A DNA stretch of 64,000 nt from Myxococcales bacterium (GTDB lineage: Bacteria > Myxococcota_A > Polyangia > Polyangiales > Ga0077539). Positions 23,884-31,176 of this stretch are shown here, in pieces. Numbering within the stretch: position 1 is the stretch's first letter; each line of letters begins with the position of its first letter. The notes under the pieces were generated by a model. It saw only the letters and a list, made by a program, of their open reading frames with translations. It was not told the origin of the DNA and searched no databases. The stretch covers positions 39,369-103,368 of the forward strand of contig JAUSAZ010000062.1 of NCBI GenBank assembly GCA_030652255.1, in the 5' to 3' direction. A program made the translations under genes and the position numbers.

Positions 23884-25416
23884 GTGTCCATCGACCACCT
23901 CCGCGACGAGCTGCGCGTCTACATCCGGGCGCGCTACCCCGCCCTCTGGCTCACCACCGACGAAGAAGACCGCGTCTCCCGGATGCTCGGCACGCTGGCC
24001 GCGGAGTTCAACCGCCCGCTGCTCTCGTGGACGTGCACCTCGGGCTTCGACGACGCGCGCTTCGTCTTCGACCGCGCCGCGAGCCCCCGCGGCCTGCCCG
24101 ACGCCACGCCCGCGACCATGGCCCGCACGCCCGACAAGGCCCTCGACTACATCATGAACCACCCCGAGCGGGCGCTCTTCGTGATGCACGACCTGCACCC
24201 CTTCCTCGAAGACCCGGTGATCGTGCGCAAGCTCCGCGACGTGGTGAACCACGCCCGCCGGGCCTTCAAGACCGTGGTGCTGGTGTCCGGCGCGGCGAAG
24301 GTCCCCGATGAGCTGTCGCGCGACGTGACCGTGATCGAGGTGCCGCCGCCGGACGAGGGCGAGCTCTCCGCGCTCCTGCGCTCCTTCATCGAGTCGCTGC
24401 GCTCCGTCGGGCGCGTCGCCGTCGACCCCGACCCGACCTTCCCCGAGCGCGCGGTGCACGCGGCGCGCGGGCTCACCGAGAGCCAGGCCATCCAGGCCTT
24501 CTCGCGGGCGGCGGTGCGCGACATGCGCTTCGGCCTCGACGACATCCCGCTCATCCTCGACGAGAAGAAGCAGGTGGTGCGGCGCACCGGGGCGCTGGAG
24601 TTCTTCGAGCACGACGAGTCGCTCTCGACCGTGGGCGGCATCGACGGGTTGAAGCAGTGGCTCGCGTCGCGCACCAGCGCCTTCGGGGAGCGGGCGCGCG
24701 CCTTCGGGCTGCCGCAGCCGAGGGGGCTGCTGCTGCTCGGGGTGCAGGGCTGCGGCAAGAGCCTGACGGCCAAGGCCATCGCGGCGCACTGGCGCCTGCC
24801 GCTGCTGCGCCTCGACATCGGGAGCGTGTTCAGCCCCTACGTGGGCGGCAGCGAGGCCAACATGCGCAAGGCCCTCGCCATGGCCGAGAGCCTCGCCCCG
24901 GTGGTGCTCTGGATCGACGAGGTCGAGAAGGGCTTCGGCGGCACCACCGGGTCGGGCAACGCCGACGGCGGCGCGTCGCTGCGGGTGTTCTCGACCTTCC
25001 TCACCTGGATGCAGGAGCGCAAGCGCCCGGTCTTCGTGGTGGCCACGGCCAACCGCATCTCCGAGCTCCCGCCGGAGCTGCTGCGCAAGGGCCGCTTCGA
25101 CGAGATCTTCTTCGTCGACCTGCCGACCCCGGCGGAGCGCGAGGCGATCTTCGCGATCCACCTGGCCAAGCGCCACCGCGACCCGGGCCGCTTCGACCTC
25201 GGCGCGGTGGCGGGGGCCACGCACGGCTTCAACGGCGCGGAGGTCGAGCTCGCGCTGGTGGCGGCGATGTACGCGGCGTTCTCGGCCGAGCGCGAGGTGA
25301 CGACGGAGGACGTGCTCACCGCCGCGGGCGAGACGGTGCCCCTGTCGACGACGATGGCCGAGGACATCGACGCGCTGCGCACCTGGGCGCGCACGAGGGC
25401 CCGGAGCGCCAGCTGA
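23884..25416 (+). CDS. Ycf46-like AAA ATPase
   Basis: 510 residues. The N-terminal half (about 1-220) follows the Ycf46 pattern: YIRARYPALWLTTDEEDRV, then a degenerate NTPase-like region with ALFVMHDLHPFL and VIEVPPPDEGEL. The C-terminal AAA domain has Walker A GVQGCGKSLTAKAIA, Walker B VVLWIDEVEKGF and the second region of homology with ATANRISELPPELLRKGRFDE including arginine fingers, closing with the small helical subdomain. Family members are hexameric ATPases of unclear job, linked in cyanobacteria to inorganic-carbon use. The GTG start is 9 bases after the P450 stop, so the two are probably co-transcribed. Confidence 0.88.
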   Translation: MSIDHLRDELRVYIRARYPALWLTTDEEDRVSRMLGTLAAEFNRPLLSWTCTSGFDDARFVFDRAASPRGLPDATPATMARTPDKALDYIMNHPERALFVMHDLHPFLEDPVIVRKLRDVVNHARRAFKTVVLVSGAAKVPDELSRDVTVIEVPPPDEGELSALLRSFIESLRSVGRVAVDPDPTFPERAVHAARGLTESQAIQAFSRAAVRDMRFGLDDIPLILDEKKQVVRRTGALEFFEHDESLSTVGGIDGLKQWLASRTSAFGERARAFGLPQPRGLLLLGVQGCGKSLTAKAIAAHWRLPLLRLDIGSVFSPYVGGSEANMRKALAMAESLAPVVLWIDEVEKGFGGTTGSGNADGGASLRVFSTFLTWMQERKRPVFVVATANRISELPPELLRKGRFDEIFFVDLPTPAEREAIFAIHLAKRHRDPGRFDLGAVAGATHGFNGAEVELALVAAMYAAFSAEREVTTEDVLTAAGETVPLSTTMAEDIDALRTWARTRARSAS

Positions 25417-25467
25417 CCTCCTGCGGGAATGGTCGATGGGGTCCCCGCGGTGCTAGCTTCGAGCGCG

Positions 25468-26313
25468 ATGGGCGACGCACGAAAGCTACAATCCCCGGGT
25501 CCATTTCGCACCGACCAGCTCCGCTCGGGTGACCCCTACGAGCTCTCCGAGGGGCACCCGGTGTTCTGCGCGCCGACGGGCCGCGACGGCGCCGGTCCCA
25601 ACGGGCTCGGCTTCTCGGTGCTCGACAGCGACCCCGCGGTGCGCAACGCCGGCGTCGACGCGGGCATCGCGATCAGCAAGAACACCCTCCGCGCCCCGGA
25701 TGTGGCGGTGAACCTGGAGCACGACGGCGGCACCTGGGCGACCAGCGCGCCGCTGGTGCTGGAGTACGCGGGACGCGGCCAGGACGAGGCCGAGCTCGCG
25801 ACGAAGATCGCCGAGCTGCTGGCGGCGGGCACGCGCTGGGTGTGGGTGATGCGGCTGGTGGGCCCGCGGCGGGTGGAGGTGCACACGGCGGCGTCGCCGG
25901 TGCGCGTGGTCAACGTCGACGGCGAGCTCACGGCGCCCGGCGTGCTCGCGCTCCCGGTGCCGGTGCGCGCGCTGTTCGAGCGCGACGCGGCGCACGAGAC
26001 GACCCTGCGCAACCTGCTCTCGGCGCGAGGGTACTCGTCGCTCGAGGCCCTGCGCGACAAGAGCCGCGAGGAGGGTCGTGAGGAGGGCCGTGAGGAGGGT
26101 CGTGAGGAGGGCCGTGAGGAGGGCCTCGCCCCGCTGGTGCGTCTGTTCGAACGGCGGCTCTCCCGCGCCCTCACGGAGGCTGAGCGCGAGACGCTACGGC
26201 GGCGCCTCGGCACATCGGGTCCGGCGCGCCTCGGCGACGTGGTGCTCGACCTCGGCACCACGGAGCTCGCCGCGTGGCTCGTCGACCCCACCGAAGACGC
26301 AGGCCGCGGCTGA
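25468..26313 (+). CDS. Uma2-family protein with REEG tandem repeat
   Basis: 281 residues. The Uma2-like nuclease fold covers about residues 10-180 (DPYELSEGHPVFCAPTG, RAPDVAVNLE, APLVLEYAGRGQDEAELATK, TRWVWVMRL), with D, E and K in nuclease-like positions. A helical region follows and includes five copies of Arg-Glu-Glu-Gly encoded by a perfect 12-bp register, then LVRLFERRLSRAL and ERETLRRRL, a tail typical of Uma2/Rpn-type proteins. ATG 25468 is preferred; a GTG/ATG at 25429 would add 13 residues without signal. A long palindrome lies just after its stop. Confidence 0.82.
   Translation: MGDARKLQSPGPFRTDQLRSGDPYELSEGHPVFCAPTGRDGAGPNGLGFSVLDSDPAVRNAGVDAGIAISKNTLRAPDVAVNLEHDGGTWATSAPLVLEYAGRGQDEAELATKIAELLAAGTRWVWVMRLVGPRRVEVHTAASPVRVVNVDGELTAPGVLALPVPVRALFERDAAHETTLRNLLSARGYSSLEALRDKSREEGREEGREEGREEGREEGLAPLVRLFERRLSRALTEAERETLRRRLGTSGPARLGDVVLDLGTTELAAWLVDPTEDAGRG
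26065..26124 (+). repeat. Five 12-bp tandem repeats inside a Uma2-like gene
   Basis: Five near-identical units of CGTGAGGAGGGY (first unit CGC instead of CGT) encode (REEG)x5. The 12-base period keeps the reading frame whatever the copy number, so the length of this charged helix could vary between strains. Confidence 0.9.
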
Positions 26314-26332
26314 TCGAGCGTACCGTCACCAC

Positions 26333-26653
26333 CCACGCCTGCGATCGCCGGCCTCGCCCACCGAGGGAGCATCCGCGAAGGGCCTTTGCGCGTGCGTCAG
26401 AGGAGAAGAACCGCAAGGGTCGCAAGGGTCGCAAGGGAGAAACCGGCATAGGCTGGCAGGCGCTCAAACCACTCCCCTCGTGTCGGAGCCTGAGCATCGC
26501 TCTCATACCCTCTCGCGAAACCGAGGTGTCCGCGCCGGTAGGACTCCCCCTTGCGACCCTTGCGACCCTTGCGGTTCTTCTCCTCTGACGCACGCGCAAA
26601 GGCCCTTCGCGGATGCTCCCCTCGGTGGGCGAGGCCGGTGATCGCAGGCGTGG
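26333..26653. repeat. Long inverted repeat, about 105-bp arms with 110-bp centre
   Basis: The left arm 26333-26437 and right arm 26548-26653 are reverse complements apart from one substitution and one single-base indel. Each arm contains three direct copies of CGCAAGGGT/ACCCTTGCG. No coding sequence is convincing within it. It fills most of the 405-bp gap between the Uma2-like gene and the lipoprotein at 26719. It could be a non-autonomous (MITE-like) insertion or a long RNA hairpin; no transposase is present here. Confidence 0.9.
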
Positions 26654-26718
26654 AGGCTCCGATCAACGCTTCAAGTCCCCTCTGGAGAGGTGCCGAGGGG
26701 TCCTCGAGGGTCGGGGAG

Positions 26719-27477
26719 CTACGGGCAGCCCGGGGCGGGCGGCGTGTCGGGCGTCGGCCACTCCGCGGCGGTGCAGGCGCGCCACCCCACGAACGCCGGC
26801 TCCGCGGGCGCCGGTCCGTGGAACACGTAGCGGTGACCGGTCGCCACCTCGACCCGGCACTGGGCCTGCCCGTTGCTCGCCAGGGTCTCCTGCCGGGAGC
26901 ACGCGACGATGCGAGCGGTGGGCGCGCAGCGGGTCGGGCCGTCGAGGGCGCTGCCGTACAGGTCCGCGCAGTGCTCCGGGCAGCGGCCATCGACGACCGG
27001 GCACTCGCCGGGGCCGAGGCCCTGAGGGTCCCACGGGGCAGTGACCACCTCGTACCAGCCGTCCACGACCTCGATCCAGCGCACGCCCGGGGCGCAGAGC
27101 GCGTCGCCGACGTCGCCCGCGCGTAGCAGCGCCGAGACCATGTTGGCCAACCAGAGGGGCTGGACCTCCCGGGCGTCGCGGTCGCGCAGCCAGTCGAGCA
27201 GCGGCGCCTGGAGGGGCCCGAGCTGGCGGGTGCGCGCCGCCTGGAGGCCTGACGGGTCGCCGGTGTACGCGCCGAAGTCGAAGGGAGGATCGTCGAGCAC
27301 GAGCAGCACCCGCGCGGGGCGCTCGCTGGGGGCGGCGCGGCTCAGCGCGAGGGCGCGGGCCGAGGACTCGCGGCCGTGGGGGTCGGTCACCCGCGCGAGG
27401 CAGGCATCGGGCGACTCCGCGCAGGCGGTCACCGCGAGGCACCCGGCCAGGACGAGCGCGCTGCGTCGGGTGCCCAT
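26719..27477 (-). CDS. Hypothetical cysteine-containing lipoprotein
   Basis: 252 residues with signal peptide ending AVTAC. After the anchor the protein has scattered cysteine pairs (CPVVDGRCPEHCADLYG, CAPTARIVACS) and a C-terminal AFVGWRACTAAEW segment. I do not recognise a family. Fifteen bases separate it from the MlaD-like gene upstream on the same strand, so it is probably the last gene of the MlaF-MlaD transcription unit and could be a periplasmic or outer-membrane partner. Confidence 0.65.
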   Translation of the reverse strand: MGTRRSALVLAGCLAVTACAESPDACLARVTDPHGRESSARALALSRAAPSERPARVLLVLDDPPFDFGAYTGDPSGLQAARTRQLGPLQAPLLDWLRDRDAREVQPLWLANMVSALLRAGDVGDALCAPGVRWIEVVDGWYEVVTAPWDPQGLGPGECPVVDGRCPEHCADLYGSALDGPTRCAPTARIVACSRQETLASNGQAQCRVEVATGHRYVFHGPAPAEPAFVGWRACTAAEWPTPDTPPAPGCP

Positions 27478-27492
27478 GACCCGGGAGACCCG

Positions 27493-28695
27493 CTACGGCG
27501 CCATCACCGGCCGGGACGCGGCGCCCGCCGGTCGGGCCGCGGCGCCCGGTCGCGGGGCCGTCGCGCGGGGGAGAACCCGCTGGTTGGCGCCCGCGGGCGC
27601 CGGGGTCGCCGCCACGCCGGGCCGCGGGGCCTCGTCCTGGTGGATGGAGTAGCGCACCAGCGCGCGCAGCACCTCGTTGCGCTGCACGTTGCCGACGAGG
27701 GTCTTGATGTCCTCGTAGAGCGACGGGTCGACGAGCAGCGCGCCGAGGGTGCCGCGGCCCGCGCGGATGTCCGTCATGAGCGCGTTGGTCTGCTGCGACA
27801 CCTGGTTGACGTTGGCGAGCGTCTGCGAGAGGTCGGTGCCGTAGATCACCTGGTGCAGGCCGCCGTTGCCGGTGCGCACGTCGCGGGTGATGGCCCCCAC
27901 CTCCTCGGCGGCGCCGGCGAGGCTGCGCACCATCGCGGCCCCCTGGCGGTCGTAGAGCAGCGCGTGCACGAGGCCGTTGCCGCTGCGCGCCTCGCGGGCC
28001 AGGCCGTCGATGCTGCTCATCGTCGAGGAGGCGTGCGCCGCGGTGCTCTGCACCGACGCCAGCGTCGCGTAGAGCTGCCGGGCCATGGCCTGGTCGGTGA
28101 GCACGTCGTGCGCGGCGCCGGGGCCCATCGCGATCTGGTGCGTGATGGTGCTGAGGTCGTGCAGCGTCGCCTGGAGGTCGGCCGTGCTCTCCGGGGTAGA
28201 GAGGGCGGCCGTGACGCGCGAGACGTTCTCGAGCACGGAGTTGACCCGGGTGACCGCCTGCGAGGCCGCGCGCAGCGCGCCGGCCATGTCGTCGGACTCC
28301 TCCGAGGGCACGGTGGCGCCGGAGGCCAGCGCCCGGCCCGCGGCGGTGCCCATGGTGACGTCGAGGGCCTTGTCGCCGAGGAGGCCCTTGCTCGCGATGC
28401 TCACCCGGCTGTCGGAGCGCACGCGCTGGAGCTGCTCGGAGATCATCGTGAAGTTCACGTGGATGAGCCGGTCGGCGTCGGTGTTGCCGAAGGTGATGCT
28501 CTCGACCTGGCCCACGTCGAGGCCGCCCATGCGCACCGGCGAGCCCACCTTGAGCCCGGCCACGTCGCGGAAGGTCGCGTGCAGCGTGGCGTGCCGCTGG
28601 AACATGTGCCGCTCGTCACCCACCAGGAAGATGAGGATGCCCGCGACGATGAGGCCGAGGAGGAGGAAGATGCCGACCTTGACGTTCCTGACCAT
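27493..28695 (-). CDS. mlaD: MlaD/MCE-domain lipid transport protein
   Basis: 400 residues. One N-terminal membrane helix (VGIFLLLGLIVAGILIFLVG) is followed by the MCE domain (about 35-120: FRDVAGLKVGSPVRMGGLDVG, KGLLGDKALDV). A long, mostly helical C-terminal region (about 150-350) resembles needle-forming MCE proteins more than short MlaD. Such proteins form hexameric rings in the inner membrane and carry phospholipids between membranes. The tail is an Ala/Pro-rich linker. It follows an MlaF-like ATPase by 63 bp, but no MlaE permease gene is adjacent. Confidence 0.88.
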   Translation of the reverse strand: MVRNVKVGIFLLLGLIVAGILIFLVGDERHMFQRHATLHATFRDVAGLKVGSPVRMGGLDVGQVESITFGNTDADRLIHVNFTMISEQLQRVRSDSRVSIASKGLLGDKALDVTMGTAAGRALASGATVPSEESDDMAGALRAASQAVTRVNSVLENVSRVTAALSTPESTADLQATLHDLSTITHQIAMGPGAAHDVLTDQAMARQLYATLASVQSTAAHASSTMSSIDGLAREARSGNGLVHALLYDRQGAAMVRSLAGAAEEVGAITRDVRTGNGGLHQVIYGTDLSQTLANVNQVSQQTNALMTDIRAGRGTLGALLVDPSLYEDIKTLVGNVQRNEVLRALVRYSIHQDEAPRPGVAATPAPAGANQRVLPRATAPRPGAAARPAGAASRPVMAP

Positions 28696-28758
28696 GGTGG
28701 GTGTCGCTCGCGGAGGGGGTAAGGGAAGGTTCTGCGGGAAATAGCGGGCCGGCGGCCG

Positions 28759-29532
28759 TTACTGGGAGCGGGCCATGAGGGCGGCCATGTCCTCGTCTTC
28801 GGGCGCCTGGCCGGTGACGAAGTTGTGCACGAGGGGGTTCTCCGTGTTGCGAAACTCCTCGACCGTGCCGCTCGCGACGATGCGGCCCTTGTGCACCATC
28901 GCGAGGCGGTTGGACACCGCGAAGGCCGTCTTCATGTCGTGCGTGACCACGATGCTCGTGACGCTGAGCGCGGCCTTCAGCGAGATGATCACGTTGTTGA
29001 TGCGGGTGGTGTTGATCGGGTCGAGCCCGGTGGTGGGCTCGTCGTAGAGCAGCACCTCGGGGCGCAGGGCGATGGTGCGCGCGAGGCCGACGCGCTTTCG
29101 CATGCCGCCGGAGAGGTCGGCGGGGTTCATGGCCTCGACGCCGGGCAGGCCGACGAGGGACAGGGCCCAGTCGACGCGCTCGGAGATCTCCGTCTCGTTC
29201 ATGTGGAAGTGCTCGCGCAGCCCGTAGGCGACGTTTTCGCGCACCGTCAGCGAGTCGAAGAGCGCCGCGCCCTGGAACACCATCCCGATGCGCTGCCGCA
29301 CCCTGGCGAGCTCGCTCGACTTCATGCCGATGATGCTCTTGCCGTCGAAGGTGATGTCCCCGCGGTCGGGCTTGAGCAGCCCGATGAGCATCTTGAGCAT
29401 CACGCTCTTGCCCACCCCGGAGCCGCCGAGGATGGTCAGCGCCTCCCCCTGCTCGATGGCCAGGTTGAGGCCCGTATAGATGGCCTTCGGGCCGAAGGCC
29501 TTGTCCACCCCGTGGAATTCGATCAGCGCCAT
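28759..29532 (-). CDS. mlaF: MlaF-type ABC transporter ATPase
   Basis: 257 residues. Walker A GGSGVGKSVMLKMLIGL, Q-loop in GMVFQGAALFDS, ABC signature LSGGMRKRVGLARTIAL, Walker B LLYDEPTTGLDP and the switch histidine in VVTHDMKT are all present. 'SGGMRKR' and 'PTTGLDPI' are typical of MlaF, which powers MCE lipid transport. It is first in a three-gene run with mlaD and a lipoprotein. A second, similar ATPase is encoded at 41314. Confidence 0.92.
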   Translation of the reverse strand: MALIEFHGVDKAFGPKAIYTGLNLAIEQGEALTILGGSGVGKSVMLKMLIGLLKPDRGDITFDGKSIIGMKSSELARVRQRIGMVFQGAALFDSLTVRENVAYGLREHFHMNETEISERVDWALSLVGLPGVEAMNPADLSGGMRKRVGLARTIALRPEVLLYDEPTTGLDPINTTRINNVIISLKAALSVTSIVVTHDMKTAFAVSNRLAMVHKGRIVASGTVEEFRNTENPLVHNFVTGQAPEDEDMAALMARSQ

Positions 29533-29591
29533 GTCTTGCTAGGGGCGCAAGGTGCACCGCGACCGGGCGATTGGCAACGCCCGGCGGCCGC

Positions 29592-30146
29592 TCACTTCTT
29601 GCTGCCGAAGCGGGCGAGGAGGTCGGCCATGTCGTCGGCGTGCTCCTCCTCCTTGGCCAGGATGCCCTCCAGCATCCGGCGGGTGGTCGGGTCGTTGTCG
29701 CCGAGGTACCGGATGATCTCGCCGTAGGACTCGATGGCCACGCGCTCGGCGACGAGGTCTTCGCGGATCATCTCCGTGAGCGAGGACCCTTCGACGTACT
29801 CCGAGTGCGAGCGCGAGAGCAGCCCGTCGGGGTTGAAGTCGGGCTCGCCATTGAGCTGCGTGATGCGGAGCGCGAGCTCGTCGGCGTGGCCCTGCTCCTC
29901 ATTGGCGTGCACCAGGAACTCGTCGGCCACCGCCCCGGCCTCCAGCCCGGTGGCCATGTAGTAGTGCCGCTTGTACCGGAGCACGCAGACGATCTCTGTC
30001 GCGAGGGCGACGTTGAGCAGCTTCACCACGGCGGCGCGGTCGGCGCGGTAGTTCTCGACCACGGCGCCGTTCTCGATGTGCTTGCGCGCCCGCTCCCGCA
30101 GCTCGCGGACGTCGGTGACAAACGGACCTTCAGGGGAGTTGCTCAT
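29592..30146 (-). CDS. Ferritin-like di-iron protein (bacterioferritin family)
   Basis: 184 residues, a four-helix bundle with likely di-iron ligands: E in ALATEIVCVLRY, E-x-x-H in HANEEQGHADELALR, E in EDLVAERVAIESY and E-x-x-H in AKEEEHADDMADLL. This spacing is that of bacterioferritin/Dps-like proteins that oxidise and store iron. There is no obvious heme-binding methionine in the usual place. ATG 30146 (MSNSPEGPFV) is chosen; an upstream frame lacks domain sense. It is independent of the mla genes, 59 bp away. Confidence 0.85.
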   Translation of the reverse strand: MSNSPEGPFVTDVRELRERARKHIENGAVVENYRADRAAVVKLLNVALATEIVCVLRYKRHYYMATGLEAGAVADEFLVHANEEQGHADELALRITQLNGEPDFNPDGLLSRSHSEYVEGSSLTEMIREDLVAERVAIESYGEIIRYLGDNDPTTRRMLEGILAKEEEHADDMADLLARFGSKK

Positions 30147-30326
30147 GGGAGTTTCGATCCTGTGGAAGGGGGGGGGCGAGACCATCACGCCGCGGCGGTG
30201 ACCCGTCGGGTGCGGTGCCCCCCACTGCGAAAGGTGTTCCACGGCGGCGAACGCGGCGATGGCGTCGGGCAGACTGTGGCCGCAAGGTACAATCCGGGCG
30301 CCGCGCGTGGCGAAGCGCCCCACCCG

Positions 30327-31097
30327 CTACAGCGCCCGCCCCTGGGCCCCGTCGACGGGCACGCAGGCCCCGGTCATCCACGCTGCCCGCGCGGAGCACA
30401 GGAAGGCCACCACGTCGGCGACCTCCTCGGGCGTGCCGAAGCGCCCCATCGGGAGCTCGTCGCGCTTCATCTTCGCGATGCGCTCGGGGTCGTCCTTCGC
30501 CCGCCGGTCCCACGACCCGCCGGGGAACATCACCGACCCCGGCGCCACGCTGTTCACCCGGATGTGGTGCCGCGCGAGGCTCACGGACATCTCCTTGGTC
30601 ATCGCGATCATCGCCGCCTTGGCGGCCATGTACGGCGCCGTGGCGCAGTACTCCCGCCCGCAGATCGACGACACGTTCACGATCGCCCCGCCGCCGTGCT
30701 CGTGCATCCACCCCACCACGGCCTGGCTGCACCACACCGCCGCCATGAGGTTGAGGTCGAGCACCTCGCGCCACTGCGCCGCCGTGGCCTTCTCGAAGGT
30801 GCCCGACCCGAGGCTCCCGCCGGCGTTGTTCACCAGCACCTCCACGCTTCCCAGGGTCTCGATGGCCTGCCCCACCGCCGCCTGCGCGCCCGCCTCGGTG
30901 GCCACGTCGCCCACCACCGCGTGCGCCTCGGCCCCCTCCGCCCGCAGCGCCGCCACCGTCGCCCGCAGCGCCTCCTCGCCGCGCGCCACCAGCGCCACCC
31001 GCGCGCCCTCGCGCGCCAGCGCCGCCGCGATCGCCCGCCCGATGCCGCGGCTCCCGCCGATGATGAGCGCCGTCTTGCCTGTCAGTTCGAGGTCCAT
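30327..31097 (-). CDS. SDR-family oxidoreductase
   Basis: 256 residues, classical short-chain dehydrogenase. The NAD(P) site is GGSRGIGRA (about 14-22), the structural motif NNAG is at about 90, the catalytic Ser is in NVSSICG and the YxxxK pair is in APYMAAKAA. The C-terminal end GMTGACVPVDGAQG-type strand is complete. Positions after the first strand (RG rather than an acid) suggest NADP use. The substrate is unknown; it stands alone between ferritin-like and membrane protein genes. Confidence 0.88.
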   Translation of the reverse strand: MDLELTGKTALIIGGSRGIGRAIAAALAREGARVALVARGEEALRATVAALRAEGAEAHAVVGDVATEAGAQAAVGQAIETLGSVEVLVNNAGGSLGSGTFEKATAAQWREVLDLNLMAAVWCSQAVVGWMHEHGGGAIVNVSSICGREYCATAPYMAAKAAMIAMTKEMSVSLARHHIRVNSVAPGSVMFPGGSWDRRAKDDPERIAKMKRDELPMGRFGTPEEVADVVAFLCSARAAWMTGACVPVDGAQGRAL

Positions 31098-31176
31098 GGG
31101 TGCCGTTGCGTCCTACCACCACTCCGCGGCCCCCGCGACGGCCCCTTCGCCCGGCGCCGGGAGTACCCTCCCGCGT

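Noticed and set aside
22546..25224. 892-codon minus-strand frame opposite P450 and AAA ATPase
   Set aside because: Low-complexity composition with no recognisable fold, while both plus-strand genes have complete catalytic motifs.
26333..26653. Palindromes read as CRISPR or integrative element ends
   Set aside because: There are no regularly spaced repeats with unique spacers, no cas genes, no integrase and no tRNA target.
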